Assembly (NCBI RefSeq): GCF_040807025.1
Contig: NC_090943.1
Span: forward strand, 9,658,356-9,722,355
Source: Struthio camelus
Lineage: Eukaryota; Chordata; Aves; Struthioniformes; Struthionidae
Length of the DNA: 64,000 nucleotides
Direction: 5' to 3'
Positions within the stretch are counted from its first letter, which is position 1; each line of letters starts with the position of its first letter. A program made the position numbers and the translations under genes. Below the pieces are notes generated by a model. That model searched no databases. It had not been told where the DNA came from and worked only from the letters and a program-made list of their open reading frames with translations. Positions 1-13,169 of the stretch are shown piece by piece.

Positions 1-3000
1 CTCCAGGCACTCGTGTCCTCAGCTCCCGCAAGGCTTCACCCCAGCCCTTTTGGAGGCAGAGGACGTTCCTGTCAGCTTCAATGGAAACAAGATGAGCTCA
101 CAAGCAGGACTTTAGCAAACTCCATAAATTTAATCCCAACTATCAGTGATCTGTGATGCATTTGCTCCTTAAGCTCAACGGCTCAACAGAGGACTACACC
201 CTGACACTAGCCACAAGTACTGTGATTTCTCCCCGTTACTTCATGCAAATCCTCTAATTCCCTTTCCTACCAGCTCGATAACTCTACTCTCATTTAGAAT
301 AGAGAAATGCCAACCCGGCTGTGTATTTATTTAAACTTTTCCAGCATGGCTTTGAAACCCCTGTTGCTTCACAAATATGACACCCCAGTGCCTCTGTGCA
401 CACCCATTAACATGTACACGCTCCTTCCCTTTAGGTAATGCTGCTCCAGTCTGTGGATGTAAATTAGTGGACCAAATTTCAAAGCAAGTTATATAAGTTC
501 AACAAATATCTACAGTATAGATGCAGTTGAGGGATCTTTATATGGGGATTTTTTTTCTCTCAGATCGTCCTTGCTAACCTCTGCGCCCAGCCTGACTTCG
601 GAAAGGCTGAAGATAACACATTAGTGTGTGAGGAGCGGTGAGGTGCTTAAAAGGTCTCTGTCACCTCTGCATCCGAATACATCACAGCAGCGAGAGTATT
701 TATCTCCATGCCACCCCGCAAGGCAGGGAACTACTCTTATCTCTGTGTTACAGGCGAGGAAGTGAAGCAGAGAGAGATTAAGCACTTTGTCTACGAAGTC
801 TGCAGCAGAGCAGGGAATAGCACCCCGGCCTTTCTGCTCCCAGTCTATTACCCTAATCATTGGGCTGCCCATGTGCCCTGTCCTGCTTGCTCCACCAGAA
901 GGGAAAATCACCCAGCAGCTCATTGCTCTCGTCCCCAGAGGCTGCTGACCCTTACACCTGCTGATAGATCAGGTGGTGCAAATGTCCCTTTAGAGACTTT
1001 AAGTTAAAACATTGTGGATTAGCAGAGACTTTCCACAGAAGCCACATAAACCACCCCTGTTCACCCCAATGGACATGGGGCAAGGAGTACCCTACGGTGC
1101 AGGCAGCTGCTGGCCCCAGGGCAGCGAGGGTCGGCGGGGAAGTGGCGTGACACCAGCAGCTGGCGCGGCTGCAAACACAGCCTTTATCCCCAAATCAGAC
1201 CGCCATCCTCGTAAGCCTCTGGCAGTCCGATTACAGGGCCGCCTAAGTGAGATTCTCCAAATCCTTTCGGGAGGGCTCTGCGAACTATTTCCGAACAGCT
1301 CAGAAACTCATTTGCCTGGAAGCCTTCAGATAACACGTAGTGAGGTTTAAGGAGCTTCCCAGAGATTGGGTGCAGAGGTCACCCTGTGGTTTCCGTTTCA
1401 TATACCTTCTGGCTTATTCTTTAGCTTTTCTCTCTCAACAACTTTTCCATCTGCTAACAAAGCCATCTGTGTGGCCTCCTTTAAGGAAGGAGGACCCCTG
1501 CAGAAAGAGAGGCAAAAGAGGGGCATTTAATTCCATGCCACCCTCATTTGCATTTCTTCCTCCCTATCTTGGCAGAGATCGCTGTGCCAGGACTTTGTGG
1601 GATGACGAGGTGCTCCGGGAAACAGAAGACTAGGCAGGAGAGGAGCTTGTGGCTGGAGTTTGGATCATCCAGGCCACATATCTGCCTCCTACCACCAACG
1701 GCCTCAGTAACAGCTTCCACATACTGTGGCCACAGAAGCATGGGGCACCATGGGGCATGGAGGTAACATGGCCCATGAAGAGTGGAGGACAGTCACCATG
1801 GTGAAGGGGTGCACAAGGACCACATTCCCAGTGGAAAGTGAGCCCTAAGCACATGCCTCTTGGTCCTTACAGAAGCCACAGAAATCCACTCTGTCGAGCC
1901 CTTAAGGCTCCATGACAGCAGCCACACAGGGTGTCTTGGGCAACATCCTACAGAAAGTGGGTTGGTTTTGCCCCTCCCTGGAGGGTGTGAGAAGTGCCCA
2001 GCAAGATCAAACTGAGTTACATTACTCAAGCCTCTTTGGAAGGTCTCAGTTTGAGGTTTCATGACAAAACATGCAATTTTCCTCAGTATGATCTCACCAG
2101 CCAAGACAAGCTTTTGGCATGTTATTTTTCCATTAAAGCACAGGGCTGATGCTTAGGTGGTGCAGAGCCTACACAGTACGTACTGCTTCTTAGCGCAACC
2201 TTGGGGACCGGTTTGGTGCTCCAAACCACTATTTCCTCACCTTGTCAGTAACACCAGCCTGAGAAAGATTGTGGACAAAGGCTAAAGATTGTAGCTAAAG
2301 GACATGTGGCATTTTGTCTCTATACAAAGACGGTGGTTTCTCAAATCATGGCTTCAATCAAGCCCTTCTTCGCTTCAGACTTTTCCTCCCCATGCGTGGC
2401 CAGTTGCCCCGTAATGCTCAAGCTGCATCTCTTCCCTGAGCTGCAGTGAGTCTAAGCATGACCAGGAGAGCTCCTGGCTCCCGTCACCCCTTGCAGAGCT
2501 CCTGGGTCTCAGCTCCTGCAGAGGGTAGACCCCTACCCCCACTTTTTATCCCTGCGCATTGAGAGCGCAGAAAACCCACATACTCGGCCCTTCTCCTTCA
2601 TAAATGATCTTCTACCCTGTCTCTCAGCTGCTTTCCTATTCTCCTTGTTCAGCCAGTCTGGGGCTCACTGGAGACCTTGCTCTCTGTCCTACTCCAGCTT
2701 TTATCTATGCACTCTGAACATACAGCAGGCTAGATGACCCAGGAGGACGGATGTGAGCAGGATCACCCACCACATAACGGCAGGGCTGCACTTAAAGTGG
2801 TCTCCAGACCACCAGATAGCCAGAGATAGCCTTTCGGGCTCAGCCCAAAATCTGGTGAAGTCTAGTGAATCCTTCCCAGATTTCCACCAGCTCAGCAACT
2901 TTTGAGGCTGGGTGCAGCACGCACAACGTTGTGACTGTGAGGTATGACCTCCACTGTGTGTCAGCGCAAACGGTGACAGCGAGTGCAGAATAGCACAGAC

Positions 3001-5800
3001 TTGGGCCTGAAAATCAGATGCCAAATCTTGCTCTTAGGGCTTTTATGCGTAGTGTTATCCTTCTATATTCATTTTATTTTTTGAGGCAAGGAAAGGTGTA
3101 AGAGTGCGCAGACGATGAATGAAAACTGACCCTCCTTTAGAAAATGTAAATTTTGCAGCATTTGTTTCCAAGCTTGAGTCAGAGGTGTTTTCTGCCCTTC
3201 TACCCTCTTTGTCAAAAACTGGTAAGAGGTTTTTTTTCCAGTACCCATCTCCTTGTGTTGTAATGGGCATCTTTAATTTTATTTTAAAGCATACCTTTAA
3301 AATAAAGTACTTCCAGCGCCCTTGGGGTCAGCTTTCCCAGCTCCATGCAGGGACAGAGACCAGCCCCTGGATGTGCACCAGCAGAGAGCCAGGCTGGGTG
3401 TCGGGACACAGCCAGCAGCCACGGGCCCGGTCGCCGCTGGGGCACAAAGGCAGACAGCATACACGCTCACTCAGCTGCTCTCCGTCCCTCAGGCACCAGA
3501 AGTCGGTGCAAGAAAGCAGACACAGCTGCGCAAAATTGAAATTCAGGATGCAGCAGTGTTTCTTCCACTGGAAAAGAGCCCTCCAAGGAGACAGTTATTA
3601 CGTCGAACAGTGGGGTGGGAGAAGCTATAGCAATCTCACTTTGTCTCACTACTTGTTGCTGGAGGCACTGTATAAAGGAAGGAAAAGAAACATCAAAGAC
3701 CATAGGCTGAGCACCCAGGTCCCGGGCGGGTGCCAGAACCGTCTCTGAGATCAAACATCCCCTCAAGGAGAGGCGAGGCGAGGCAGAATGAGTGTCTGCA
3801 GGTTTTGGACTGGGTTTGGAAAGCGTTGCCCTTCCCACTGCTCTTCTCCCAGCCTCCTTCAGCACCTTGCAAGGAAAGGAATTAAATTATCTGTTAAAAG
3901 GGGGGATTCAAGGTGCCCAGCTTGTGCTCTGGTGCAGGTGCCGAGAGCATGAGACCTGCCAGACTAACCGGCCTGGCATTGCTCAGCGAAATGCATGGCT
4001 GGTGGGGAGCAAGATCTGCATCACTGTAGCTGTGGCTGGGTGACAGGCCCATGCTCCTTGCTCTGGGACAGGGCATTGCGGGAGCTTAAATACTATGACG
4101 ATATGTTTGTAGCATTAATAGATTAGGGTGGATAGACTAACATGAGGAGAGAAGTGTGATATGTGGGTCTGGGTGCATCAAATGGTAAAGCTCTTCAACA
4201 TGCATGAAGGAGACACGTAAAGGCACAGGCAGCTTGCGTAGCCTACATGACTGTTCCTCCAGATGCAGCGTCCACAATTGCACTAGGTCAATTTTGAAAA
4301 TATGGCTCCAGTACTGAGCCCATCACAGGGTTTCTGTCCCCTGGGGCTGTGGGGAAGCATGGTGGATATCACCTAAAGTTCTCTGGGAGCAATCAGAGGC
4401 CTCCAGCACTCAATTATGGCCATGACCTCATCAGCATGAGGACTGTCACTGGGGCTGCAAAAACGCAGGTGAAGTGAAGATTTGGTGTCTGGAAGGGGAT
4501 AGTTTTCTGACTAATGGGTCAACATTTCAGAAGTAAATCAGAGAGAAAGAAATAAGGGTAGGAGGACAAGGAGCAGGAAAAAGGTCAGTATTAACTCAGG
4601 TTGATTCTCTGGTTGGTGCAGATCTTGCTTTTATGGGATCTCTTCTATTTCTCAGGAAGAAAAAAAGAAAAATGTGCATTCCCTAGGGTGGTTTTTACTT
4701 TTAACCAGAGACCACCTCTTGAGGACACTGGGTTTCACACCTCTGCAGTGCCGACTTGTGGAGGCCCACGAGGACTTCAAGCTGCTCCCCCCACCAGCCT
4801 TGCGCACAGCAGAGGCACTGCTAGCCCTGCCTGTCCCCTCCCGCTTGGCACAGAAGATCAGCCACAGCTCTGGGACAGATACAGCCACTGCCAAATCCAT
4901 CCCTGGCGCAGCAGGATTTTCTGCCCAGCCTCTGCCATGTCTCTGGGGGTCACTCAAGGACCTGGTGCACTCCTTGCCTGCAGTTGCAGAGCAATCTGCA
5001 GCTTGTTAGGAGGTAACTTAACCCTAACCTGAACAAGTCGCAACACTGCACACGTGTCTTCCCCGGGGACGAAGGGTGGGAGAGAGAGGGGGACTCACAT
5101 TTAGCCCATTACCCAGATTTTTCCTAGCGTACTGCAAAGGTGCTGGTACAAAAGCTATAGAGAAACTACAACCTTGAAGCACAGGAAGAGCTGAGAACAA
5201 CCTTTGTTTTTATATAAAGCACAAACAAACAAACAAAAAGGCACAAAAAAAGCAGCAGCAAATGCTCCAACATTACTGGCCAATACATGTGATTTTGAAG
5301 GCTCTGACTCTTTTTTTAACCAAGGCTGAATCTCTTTCAGAGTTACTGTTTAGATTGCAGTTGTGCTCTGAAAGGGCAAGCTCTTTGCGCCAGCAACGAA
5401 AAACCTTGCTACTAACATCTCATTGGAGGTGCTAGAAGAAAGTAAGCACTGCCTGTAAATAAGCTGCCTCAATAATTAATTGCCAGCACAGAAAATACAA
5501 TAGAAAAACTCCAGAAATAAGTTATTGTAAATACAATTTCAAGCTAACAATGCATGAATAGCTTCCACAAAAAGCCTCCAAAAAGCAGAGCCAGAATCTC
5601 CGAGGGAGGTAAAATGTCACCAGCCAACCTGTGTTGCCTTTCCAAATGGGACGTCTTGGCCCATCAGCCTTCAGGTTAGGCAGCACATAGCCCAGAAATG
5701 GCCCCTATTGGGAGCCACTAGCTGAAAAAAAGGACAGGAAATAAAAGGGGAGAGCTGAGCAGGGGCATGATCAGAGGGAGCAGAGAAGAGGAAGGGGCAT

Positions 5801-5825
5801 GGACGGATGGACGGATGGACGGATG
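5801..5825. repeat. Microsatellite (GGACGGAT)3
   Basis: Three perfect copies of the 8-bp unit GGACGGAT in intergenic DNA. Confidence 0.9.
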
Positions 5826-6878
5826 TGGCCCGTGAGCACTGGCAGTGAGAAATGCCACAGCGCAGAGAGCAGCCGCGGACACCCCTGAGCTTTCTCTGCT
5901 TGGGGAGTTTCATCCAGTGCCAACAGGGGGTGAGGAAAGTAGGTCAACGTTGGTGTGCAGGAAGGACTACCTCATACCGGAAGGTTGTTGCCACCAGCAT
6001 GTTGAAATTTGCTCTTAGGAACGGGGAAATACAGAGGGTATGACACTGGACGCCGAGCCAAAGCTCCTCACCAGCACGGCAGCAGGCTGCAGCCTCTCAG
6101 GGCCAGGATCACCAGATCTGCAGAGTCTGGCACACACTGAATGAAAAAATAACATCTCAGCAAGCCTTCTACTCTTCGCTGGCAGGCACACCTCCCTTTC
6201 CCACCGCTGCCCATGCAGCGCCAGGACCTGGGAGGAGAGTGATGTCAGAGATCCTGAAGAGTGACTGGGACCCTCAGGAAGGGCAGATGTTCACAGAGGC
6301 TCTTTAGCCCCTGCCACGGAGCACAGACGGTAACTGCACGCTCTCTCGGCGAGTGCAGCTCTCGCAGTACGGGCAATACGCAGGTGCTGACCCGTTTTAG
6401 TGGTGCTGGGGTCTGGCAGTGTCCTCCCACTGCTGGCCCTCCCCCAGGGAACATCCTGAAGGCCTCCTCCCAAAACATGCTACCACTCATTATACTGCGG
6501 GCCAGTAGGACGGCAGCTAGGCTAGGGTGCGTTTTGGCATTGCAGCCACCAGGCGCTCTGAGCGGCAGCTCACTGGGTGAGAGAGTGCAGGATTTGCAGC
6601 TGGTTGTGGAGCCAGCAGGAATAAAGCACGCACATGGGCTTTCTGCGCCAGTCTGCACCCACTCTGGGTTGCGATGACCACGGCTTTCGCTCAGTCTCTG
6701 TAACGGCTTTATGTGTTTAAGGCGTTAGAGGGCAGGGCAAGCTCCATCCCCCGAAAGTGGATTTTACTGACAAATATATGCAGCTTTTGCTGCAAAACGC
6801 CAGCAACCAACAGGTGACAGTTGGAGGGATGCCTTTGAAAGGATGAGGGTAAGGACAGCACTAAATTACCTTTTCTAC

Positions 6879-6900
6879 AAAAAAAAAAAAAAAAAAAAAA
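6879..6900. repeat. Poly(A) run, about 22 A
   Basis: Uninterrupted A run. No retroposon body that I recognise lies upstream, so origin is unclear. Confidence 0.85.
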
Positions 6901-7906
6901 CAGAACTTTACCATTCGCTTCTGCCAGTGACCAAAATCCAATAGCCATTTAACATCCCAGCAGCCATGAGGAATTTCACAAATATTTCCCACTTAGAGAC
7001 AACCCTAATTTTTCCCAGGGCAAGCCACTGGTGTCTTTATATACATGCCTACATACATTTACATGCAACAACTAGCCATTTTGAAAAGAGGTGCAAAAGG
7101 GAAGGATATGGTTTAGGACAATTTAAAACACACTTTAAGATATCACTAGAAAACAGGGGAGGAATGGTGGTGAAAGGAACCTGGGAGGAGAAATTGTAAA
7201 TAGAAAAGGAAGAAAAAAAATACGCATCTAAGTGAAATTTATAATTCCCATGTAAATGCAAGGAGAGGTAATGATGCACATCACACTAATGAAATTATCC
7301 TGCAGACTGGCTACCGGCTAATGAAACTGCTTACTTAGCATACATTAACTGAGCTCAAAGTGACATTTCACCGCGCTCGCATTAGCCAAAACTCTTCCCA
7401 TCGATAATGAGATAAATGCCACAAAAATAGAGCAAGCCAGACCTATATCCCACTATACCTACCAAAAATGATAGAATCTGCGGTTAGTCAAGGCACAGGG
7501 CTAACCACATACGCGGACTAGGCCAGATGCTGAATCACCGTGCTCGGGATCCCAGTCGGCAGCCCTGCTGCCCCGCTGCCACGTGCGTCGGAGTTGGTGT
7601 GCTGCGGGCACCAGTCCCTTCATCTGCAGCCCCCAGGTAAAAGGCAACTCTCTACCCACGACGTAGTTTGCAGTAACTCTGAATCAGATATGCTCTGATT
7701 ATGAAGCAAATAAAATGTTCCTCTGTGGATCCGAAAACTCTGCACACCAAAGCTGGAACACAGAAGTCACATCAAATTTCTCATGGTTTGTGGGTAACCA
7801 GTGGGAATATTCTGTGACTGGAGCTTCATTAAACAGCAATTGTGTTCAGGACATTTGAGTCATATTAGAATACAGCTAATAGCTAATAGCTCTAGGATAA
7901 CAGAAA

Positions 7907-7958
7907 AACACACAGAGACACACACACACACAGAGACACAGACACACACACACACACG
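7907..7958. repeat. (CA)n microsatellite with GA interruptions
   Basis: ACACACAGAGACACACACAC-type repeat of about 50 bp, ending in ACACACGTG. Confidence 0.9.
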
Positions 7959-8353
7959 TGCCCTTTTGGCCTCTAAATTATCAGGGCTTGTGGAATTATC
8001 TCGGAGAAGGCTTCCTCATATTTTGAGCCAGGGAAAGGAGAGGGATAGCTGTTAATCATGTTGGGAAGTCTAAGCATTAGATGAGGAATGTGCCCTCTAG
8101 CCCGTCCAGTTTTACATCATGCTAGTGCAAGCCTGTTCTCCTATATCACTTTCTTAAGGCTAAAAGTAAACATCCCGAGTGAAGCCACTTCTGTGTTTTT
8201 TCCTTTCCAGAGTATTTCATGACCTCTGTTGCTCAGTGCATCCATGGGCACAACTACCCAGACAAAGTCAGCCCCAGCTCCCTGTTTGATGGCATTCAGC
8301 TGTGCAGAAAGGCCTTCACAAGGCCTCCAGGGCACAACCCTCTACTGGCAAAA

Positions 8354-8375
8354 AATCCTTTTTTAAAAAAGGATT
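8354..8375. repeat. 22-bp perfect palindrome
   Basis: AATCCTTTTTT followed immediately by AAAAAAGGATT. Intergenic, no neighbouring element recognised. Confidence 0.9.
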
Positions 8376-11300
8376 AGAGAGTAATGGTTGAGCAGTACCA
8401 ACACAGGATGTAATGGCTGCTGCTGAGGAAAGCTACCCTCCCTGGTCTACTTCGCTGCATTTTTAAGGAGCCTTTGGGAGCAAGATGCTGTCATGACTCT
8501 GAAAGTCAGCACCAGATAGGTGCTGAACCACGCTGAAAGCTTCACTCAAAACTGAACCTCAGTCTAGACTTAAGAGACGCATGAGATTAGATTATTTTCT
8601 CTATTTCAGTCAGATAATATATATATTCATTTATCAAATAATGCAATTCTTATTAATACATGCAACTATAAAGTCTTCGTGTTTATCACTAATTTTTGGA
8701 CATCTTCTTCCTATCCTCTGCAGCTAAATTTCACACAGCCAGAAAACTGCACTGAAAAGCTCTCCATCCCACATACGTATTCCTCCACGCTGGAATTTAA
8801 GTTACAAAGCTCAGCGTAGTTCAGCCTAGTTTGCAACTGGATGAAAACAGATGAGGCAAATGTAGATATTCTGGAAATCTGGATCTCACCACATGCCTCG
8901 CTATGAAAGACCAGAGATCTTGGCGAAGGGGATCATCACATCAGGGTTCAAGGGTTGTACCTCCAGAACAGACACCATAACAGATCCCATGATGAACCAC
9001 AGAAAGGTTCATCCCAGTTTCGCAGGCATGTTCTTATGCCTCACTAGATACACTGCCTTAAAAAATCCTTCTCTAACCCCAAAGTGATCAATTCTGTGTT
9101 GCACAGTCACTGCTGAATAACTGCCCCCAAAACTACTTCTTCCTCCTGGTGGGTGAAATGATTCCCATCCATAAAAGTTATGAAGGGTCTTAGGGATAAG
9201 AGCTACAACGTCAAACTGAAAGGCCCATGAGCCAAGGCTCTGCTCCAGTGATTAGCTGAAGCTTTGCAGAGGCAGGAAAATGGTCTCCTTTTCCCACAGC
9301 TCAAGGTTTCCTCAATCCCAACCCTTCAAGGTCATTTAAAGTTTTCAAAATGCACTTGACAAAAGTTCTGTAGCCATAGCAAACGCCTGCCTCTCCGGGG
9401 CCCGGGCTCGTCTGAACAGTACAGCATAACCTTCAGCCTGTCTTTACGTCTGATTCTCGGCTTGGATCCTATTATCATTGCTCACTGGGGAGACCAGGTA
9501 TGTCTGAAGGAAGCCAAGTCTTCCAGCTTGTCAGTTCTGAAATACGTTGCCTCAGGCTGCCCAGGCTCTCGTTATTCCTTATTCAGTATGTGGGCTAAGG
9601 CTACCTGCAGCTTTCACCCTCTGCACGGCACGGACGAATTTATCTTTTGACCGTTGCCACTTCCAAAGGGGTGACTTGTCTGCAACTTCAGATATTTAGA
9701 GCCTTTCCCTTTATAAAACACAACTTTACTCGGGACTGATGTACATCAGAGGGACAGAGGGAGTATTGTCCAGTGAAACTTGACAGTGAAGCACAAGAAA
9801 TCGCAGCTCAGACTCCCTGCAGCTCTGCAGCAGGGCCTACTACTATAATTCACCTCCATTTGTTTATTTTTCATCTTTGGCCATTTGGTTGTCACTCCCT
9901 CACTATCTCCTCTCACAGCGCACCACTAAGAAAGGAAGGGTTGTTGTCAAAGCAACGTGTTGCCACCCTCCTTCTTGCCCAACAGCTTTGCACCCAGCAG
10001 GTGGCAGAGCAGCCGGATTCGGGACTCTGCATCCCTGTGCCCACTCCTCTGCAACGCATCGCTTCTGAGATATACACAGCCTTGCACAAGCATCAGGTAC
10101 TGCAGTGCCTGAACCGCATGCATGCGCCACGGGACACTTTGTACATGGATGTGGCAAGACGTCAGAGAACAAACCAGTGTGCAGCTAGCAGTAGGGCTTG
10201 GAAACATGGGTGCAGGCTCTCTCCAGTTGCCTACAGCAGAAGACAGTTTTGCTGGCACCTTCCTCCACAGAGTGACATTGGCCACTCTTCAGGGAAGGAT
10301 GTGAAGAAGATGTCCCCAGGTGGGACCCAGCCCAGCATGCCAGTTGCTGCCCTGGCCCGCAGCATGAGGGCCAGAGAAGTGCTTATGAACATCCATGTCC
10401 AGATAAACAGCGTGGCTGAGTCAGGCCCCACGCTGGAGGGAGAGGTGGGAGCTGTCACCCCATTACTCCCTCGAGCTCTGGCACGGCTGGAAGAGAAGCT
10501 GCGTTCATACAGGCTGCCCTGCTCTGCCATCGCTCGCTGTGCAGGTCAGACTTACCCAGGACATCTCTGAGGGAAGCACAAGTGACTATTCAGCCCATCA
10601 AGTGCCAGCTTCCTACATTCAATAATGCCAAGCTGGATCAAAGTAGACTCTCAAGCGTAAGCAAGAGCTCTCCAGCTGCTTGCAAAGAGGCTCTCCAAAG
10701 TGCTGAAGTGCGGAAGGCAGCGCTCAGGTTAGCCCAGGGGACGTGAGCTGCTCCGAAGCTTCGGCTACACGGCAGTGGCAGGTGGGACATGAAGGTGGGC
10801 CTGTGCCTGCCAAAAAGGGGATGGAGAAAGGGGAACCATGGCAGAGCGTCTGGGGGCGGGGGTGAGCAGCCCCAGGCACATGGTACATGGATGTAACACA
10901 GGGCCACCGATGCCTGCAGCTGCTCCTGCCCCGGTGGGTACTGCCGGGAAGTCATGTAATTCCAGGCTATGGGAAGGCTGCATTTCCCAATGGCAAGCAC
11001 AGAGCTCTTCTTCACACAGCTCAGCTGGAAAATATGCTCTTTTAAAAGAAGCCTCAGAACAAGAGGAACTTTTTATGTTTAACGACAGTTTACACTGCAG
11101 CTTCCGTAAGACAACACCCAGCTTTGCAGCTTTCCCCTTTTTTTGCGAAGCGCCCACGCCGTGCTCCATCTAGTGGAAGTCTACCGCAAACTGGCACCCT
11201 CGAGTAGCTTAAGGACCAGAGGAACATCAGCGCTGTTAAATATGAGCCGTGCGACACAAAGAAGGCTCCGGAGGCAGCCCGGAAATCACAGAGGCTTTGC

Positions 11301-12608
11301 CTTTCAAGTCTCTGCCACTGGGGCCACTGGACATAAGCTCTCAGGCTCCGGCTTCGTTTGCTGATGCGACACTCGCTGGTCCTCCGAGCATGCCAGCTTG
11401 TAAGTCCTGGCAAAAGCAAACCAGAAATGAAGATCTTACATGCGTATTAGCTAAACTCACAGAGCAGGCACTCCTGTCCAACTCAGCGCAGGCAAATCGC
11501 AAACCAGTGTCATTTGTTGCTAAATCACACATCACTCCATGTGAAACCTCCATGATAATGGTCACTTTTTCAGCAGGAACAGCAGATGGGGGTGTAGAGG
11601 ACAGAGCTAGGAGGAAAAGACAGGAACAACCACGTGGCTTAGTTTAGGGAAGGACGTGGTTAGGGATTAGGAATTTAGGAAGGATGTGGGAGGCATGAAT
11701 TTTAGCTCCCTCTATGCCTGAGTTACAGCAAGGGCTTGAACAAATGCATGCCAGGAAGGTGCCCAAATGAGTGGATCACTTCCCACTTCCCTCCCCTCCC
11801 ATTTTGGAGATGCATCTCCCTGATAAGTTTAGCCCTTAATTTGCAAATTTCCTTTTTTTCCACTAAAAATACTGGGAAAAAATCCCACATAACTGGATGA
11901 GAAAGAAAATCTTTTATTCAAGTCCAACTTCTTAATTATTTACAATTTGCTGGCTATTCTGTAACTTTTCCCACCATGCTAACAATCAACCAACCAAAAA
12001 AGGAGGAAATGGGAAAAAAAAAATCACGTGAGAAGGAGCGGAAAATCTGGATATAGTTTTACTCACATTTTTGCACTTACCAAGGCTTATGCAATGCTTC
12101 TCTGCAGGTGCACGTGTCTATTTTCCCCTCTGTTCTCCTTTTGCCGGTGCTGACAACTTTCTAACCTGATGGTCAGTGCCAACAGAGGTAATGGTCCCAA
12201 AGATACCGAGCAACAAGTTGTTTGAAAACATGTGTTTGCACAGAATGATGTCCTTAAATATATTCACTGAAAGTCAAAACTTTTATTGCATATCTGTGAT
12301 GTTAAACATGAGAAAGTCTCTGGAAATCAAGTTTTGTTAGGTCTGCCAGTGCAGAAACCATTTCTTTCCACCAGAGTGAGCAGAGAGAAGAGGTTATCTT
12401 TTATCTGGCTAATTATCATCCCTCTAGTTTTAAAGAAGGAGTGAGAAGTCAGTCAGGAAGACTGAAAGCACAAAAGCAATTTATCCTTGGTGCAGGGCTG
12501 AAATTGCTGGTTTTGTTCCTAAATGCCTGCTCTGCAAGGCCCAAGCCTTGCACAGATCTAAGGGCTGCTATCCCATAGTCTGAACAACTGTGCAAAGCTC
12601 AGGCTTAG

Positions 12609-12636
12609 CGTGTAGGAGGTTCAAATTACCTACACG
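12609..12636. repeat. 8-bp-stem hairpin, weakly tRNA-like
   Basis: Stem CGTGTAGG/CCTACACG with a 12-nt loop containing GGTTCAAAT, which resembles a pol III B box. The minus strand continues with GGTAGCGCATC, resembling a D-arm. It does not fold as a complete tRNA cloverleaf. Confidence 0.4.
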
Positions 12637-13087
12637 GCCGATGCGCTACCCAGCACCTGGCGGAGAGTTTTATTTCAGCGTTTTGACAGAGATGGGGGTT
12701 TCTAACCTCTGGGTGTTGCAGTCTGCTGGAATTGAACTACGTGAGGACAGCAGAAGTAGCTCAGCCTGTCATCACTATTTGCAGTTTGTAATTACAATAT
12801 ATAGCACTTTCCTCCAAGAGCCCTACACATGTTAATGAATCGAGTCTCACACCAGCTCTCCGTGGGAAGCACTGGGAGCCTTGCACCACCCCGGGGAAAA
12901 CTCGGACAGAGACAAAGGCAGGCCAGAAGGCTCCTGTGAGGTTTTTGGCAGGGCTTTCACAGCGGCGGTGGGGCCAGGCTCAGGTGCTGTGGACCGCAGA
13001 AGCTGCGTCAGGAGCTCGCTGAAGGCTCAGCTGGGACACGGCTCCAAAAACCGGGACGAGAAGGTGCCAGCTGTGGCATCAGCAGGA

Positions 13088-13140
13088 TTATTTATGTATT
13101 TATTTATTTATTTATGCATTTAGTTGTGCATTTATTTATT
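13088..13140. repeat. (TATT)n repeat beside the CpG island
   Basis: Imperfect TTTA/TATT tetranucleotide repeat immediately left of the GC-rich island, giving an abrupt shift from A/T-only to G/C-only sequence within about 60 bp. Confidence 0.85.
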
Positions 13141-13169
13141 TCCCCCCCCACCACCACCCCACCCCAGGG

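Larger units (their letters stand above)
1..13080. other. Intergenic, no supported gene
   Basis: About 13 kb with stop codons frequent in every frame, apart from a few open frames of 130-265 codons that match no family I know. It includes three simple repeats, a 22-bp perfect palindrome (8354-8375) and an 8-bp-stem hairpin (12609-12636). In other vertebrates the neighbour on this side is DPP6, convergent with PAXIP1, but I could not find its C-terminal peptide. Confidence 0.6.

Noticed and set aside
6245..6677. Overlapping 137- and 138-codon frames on opposite strands
   Set aside because: They mirror each other in a GC-richer patch. Neither shows a domain or codon bias that favours one strand.
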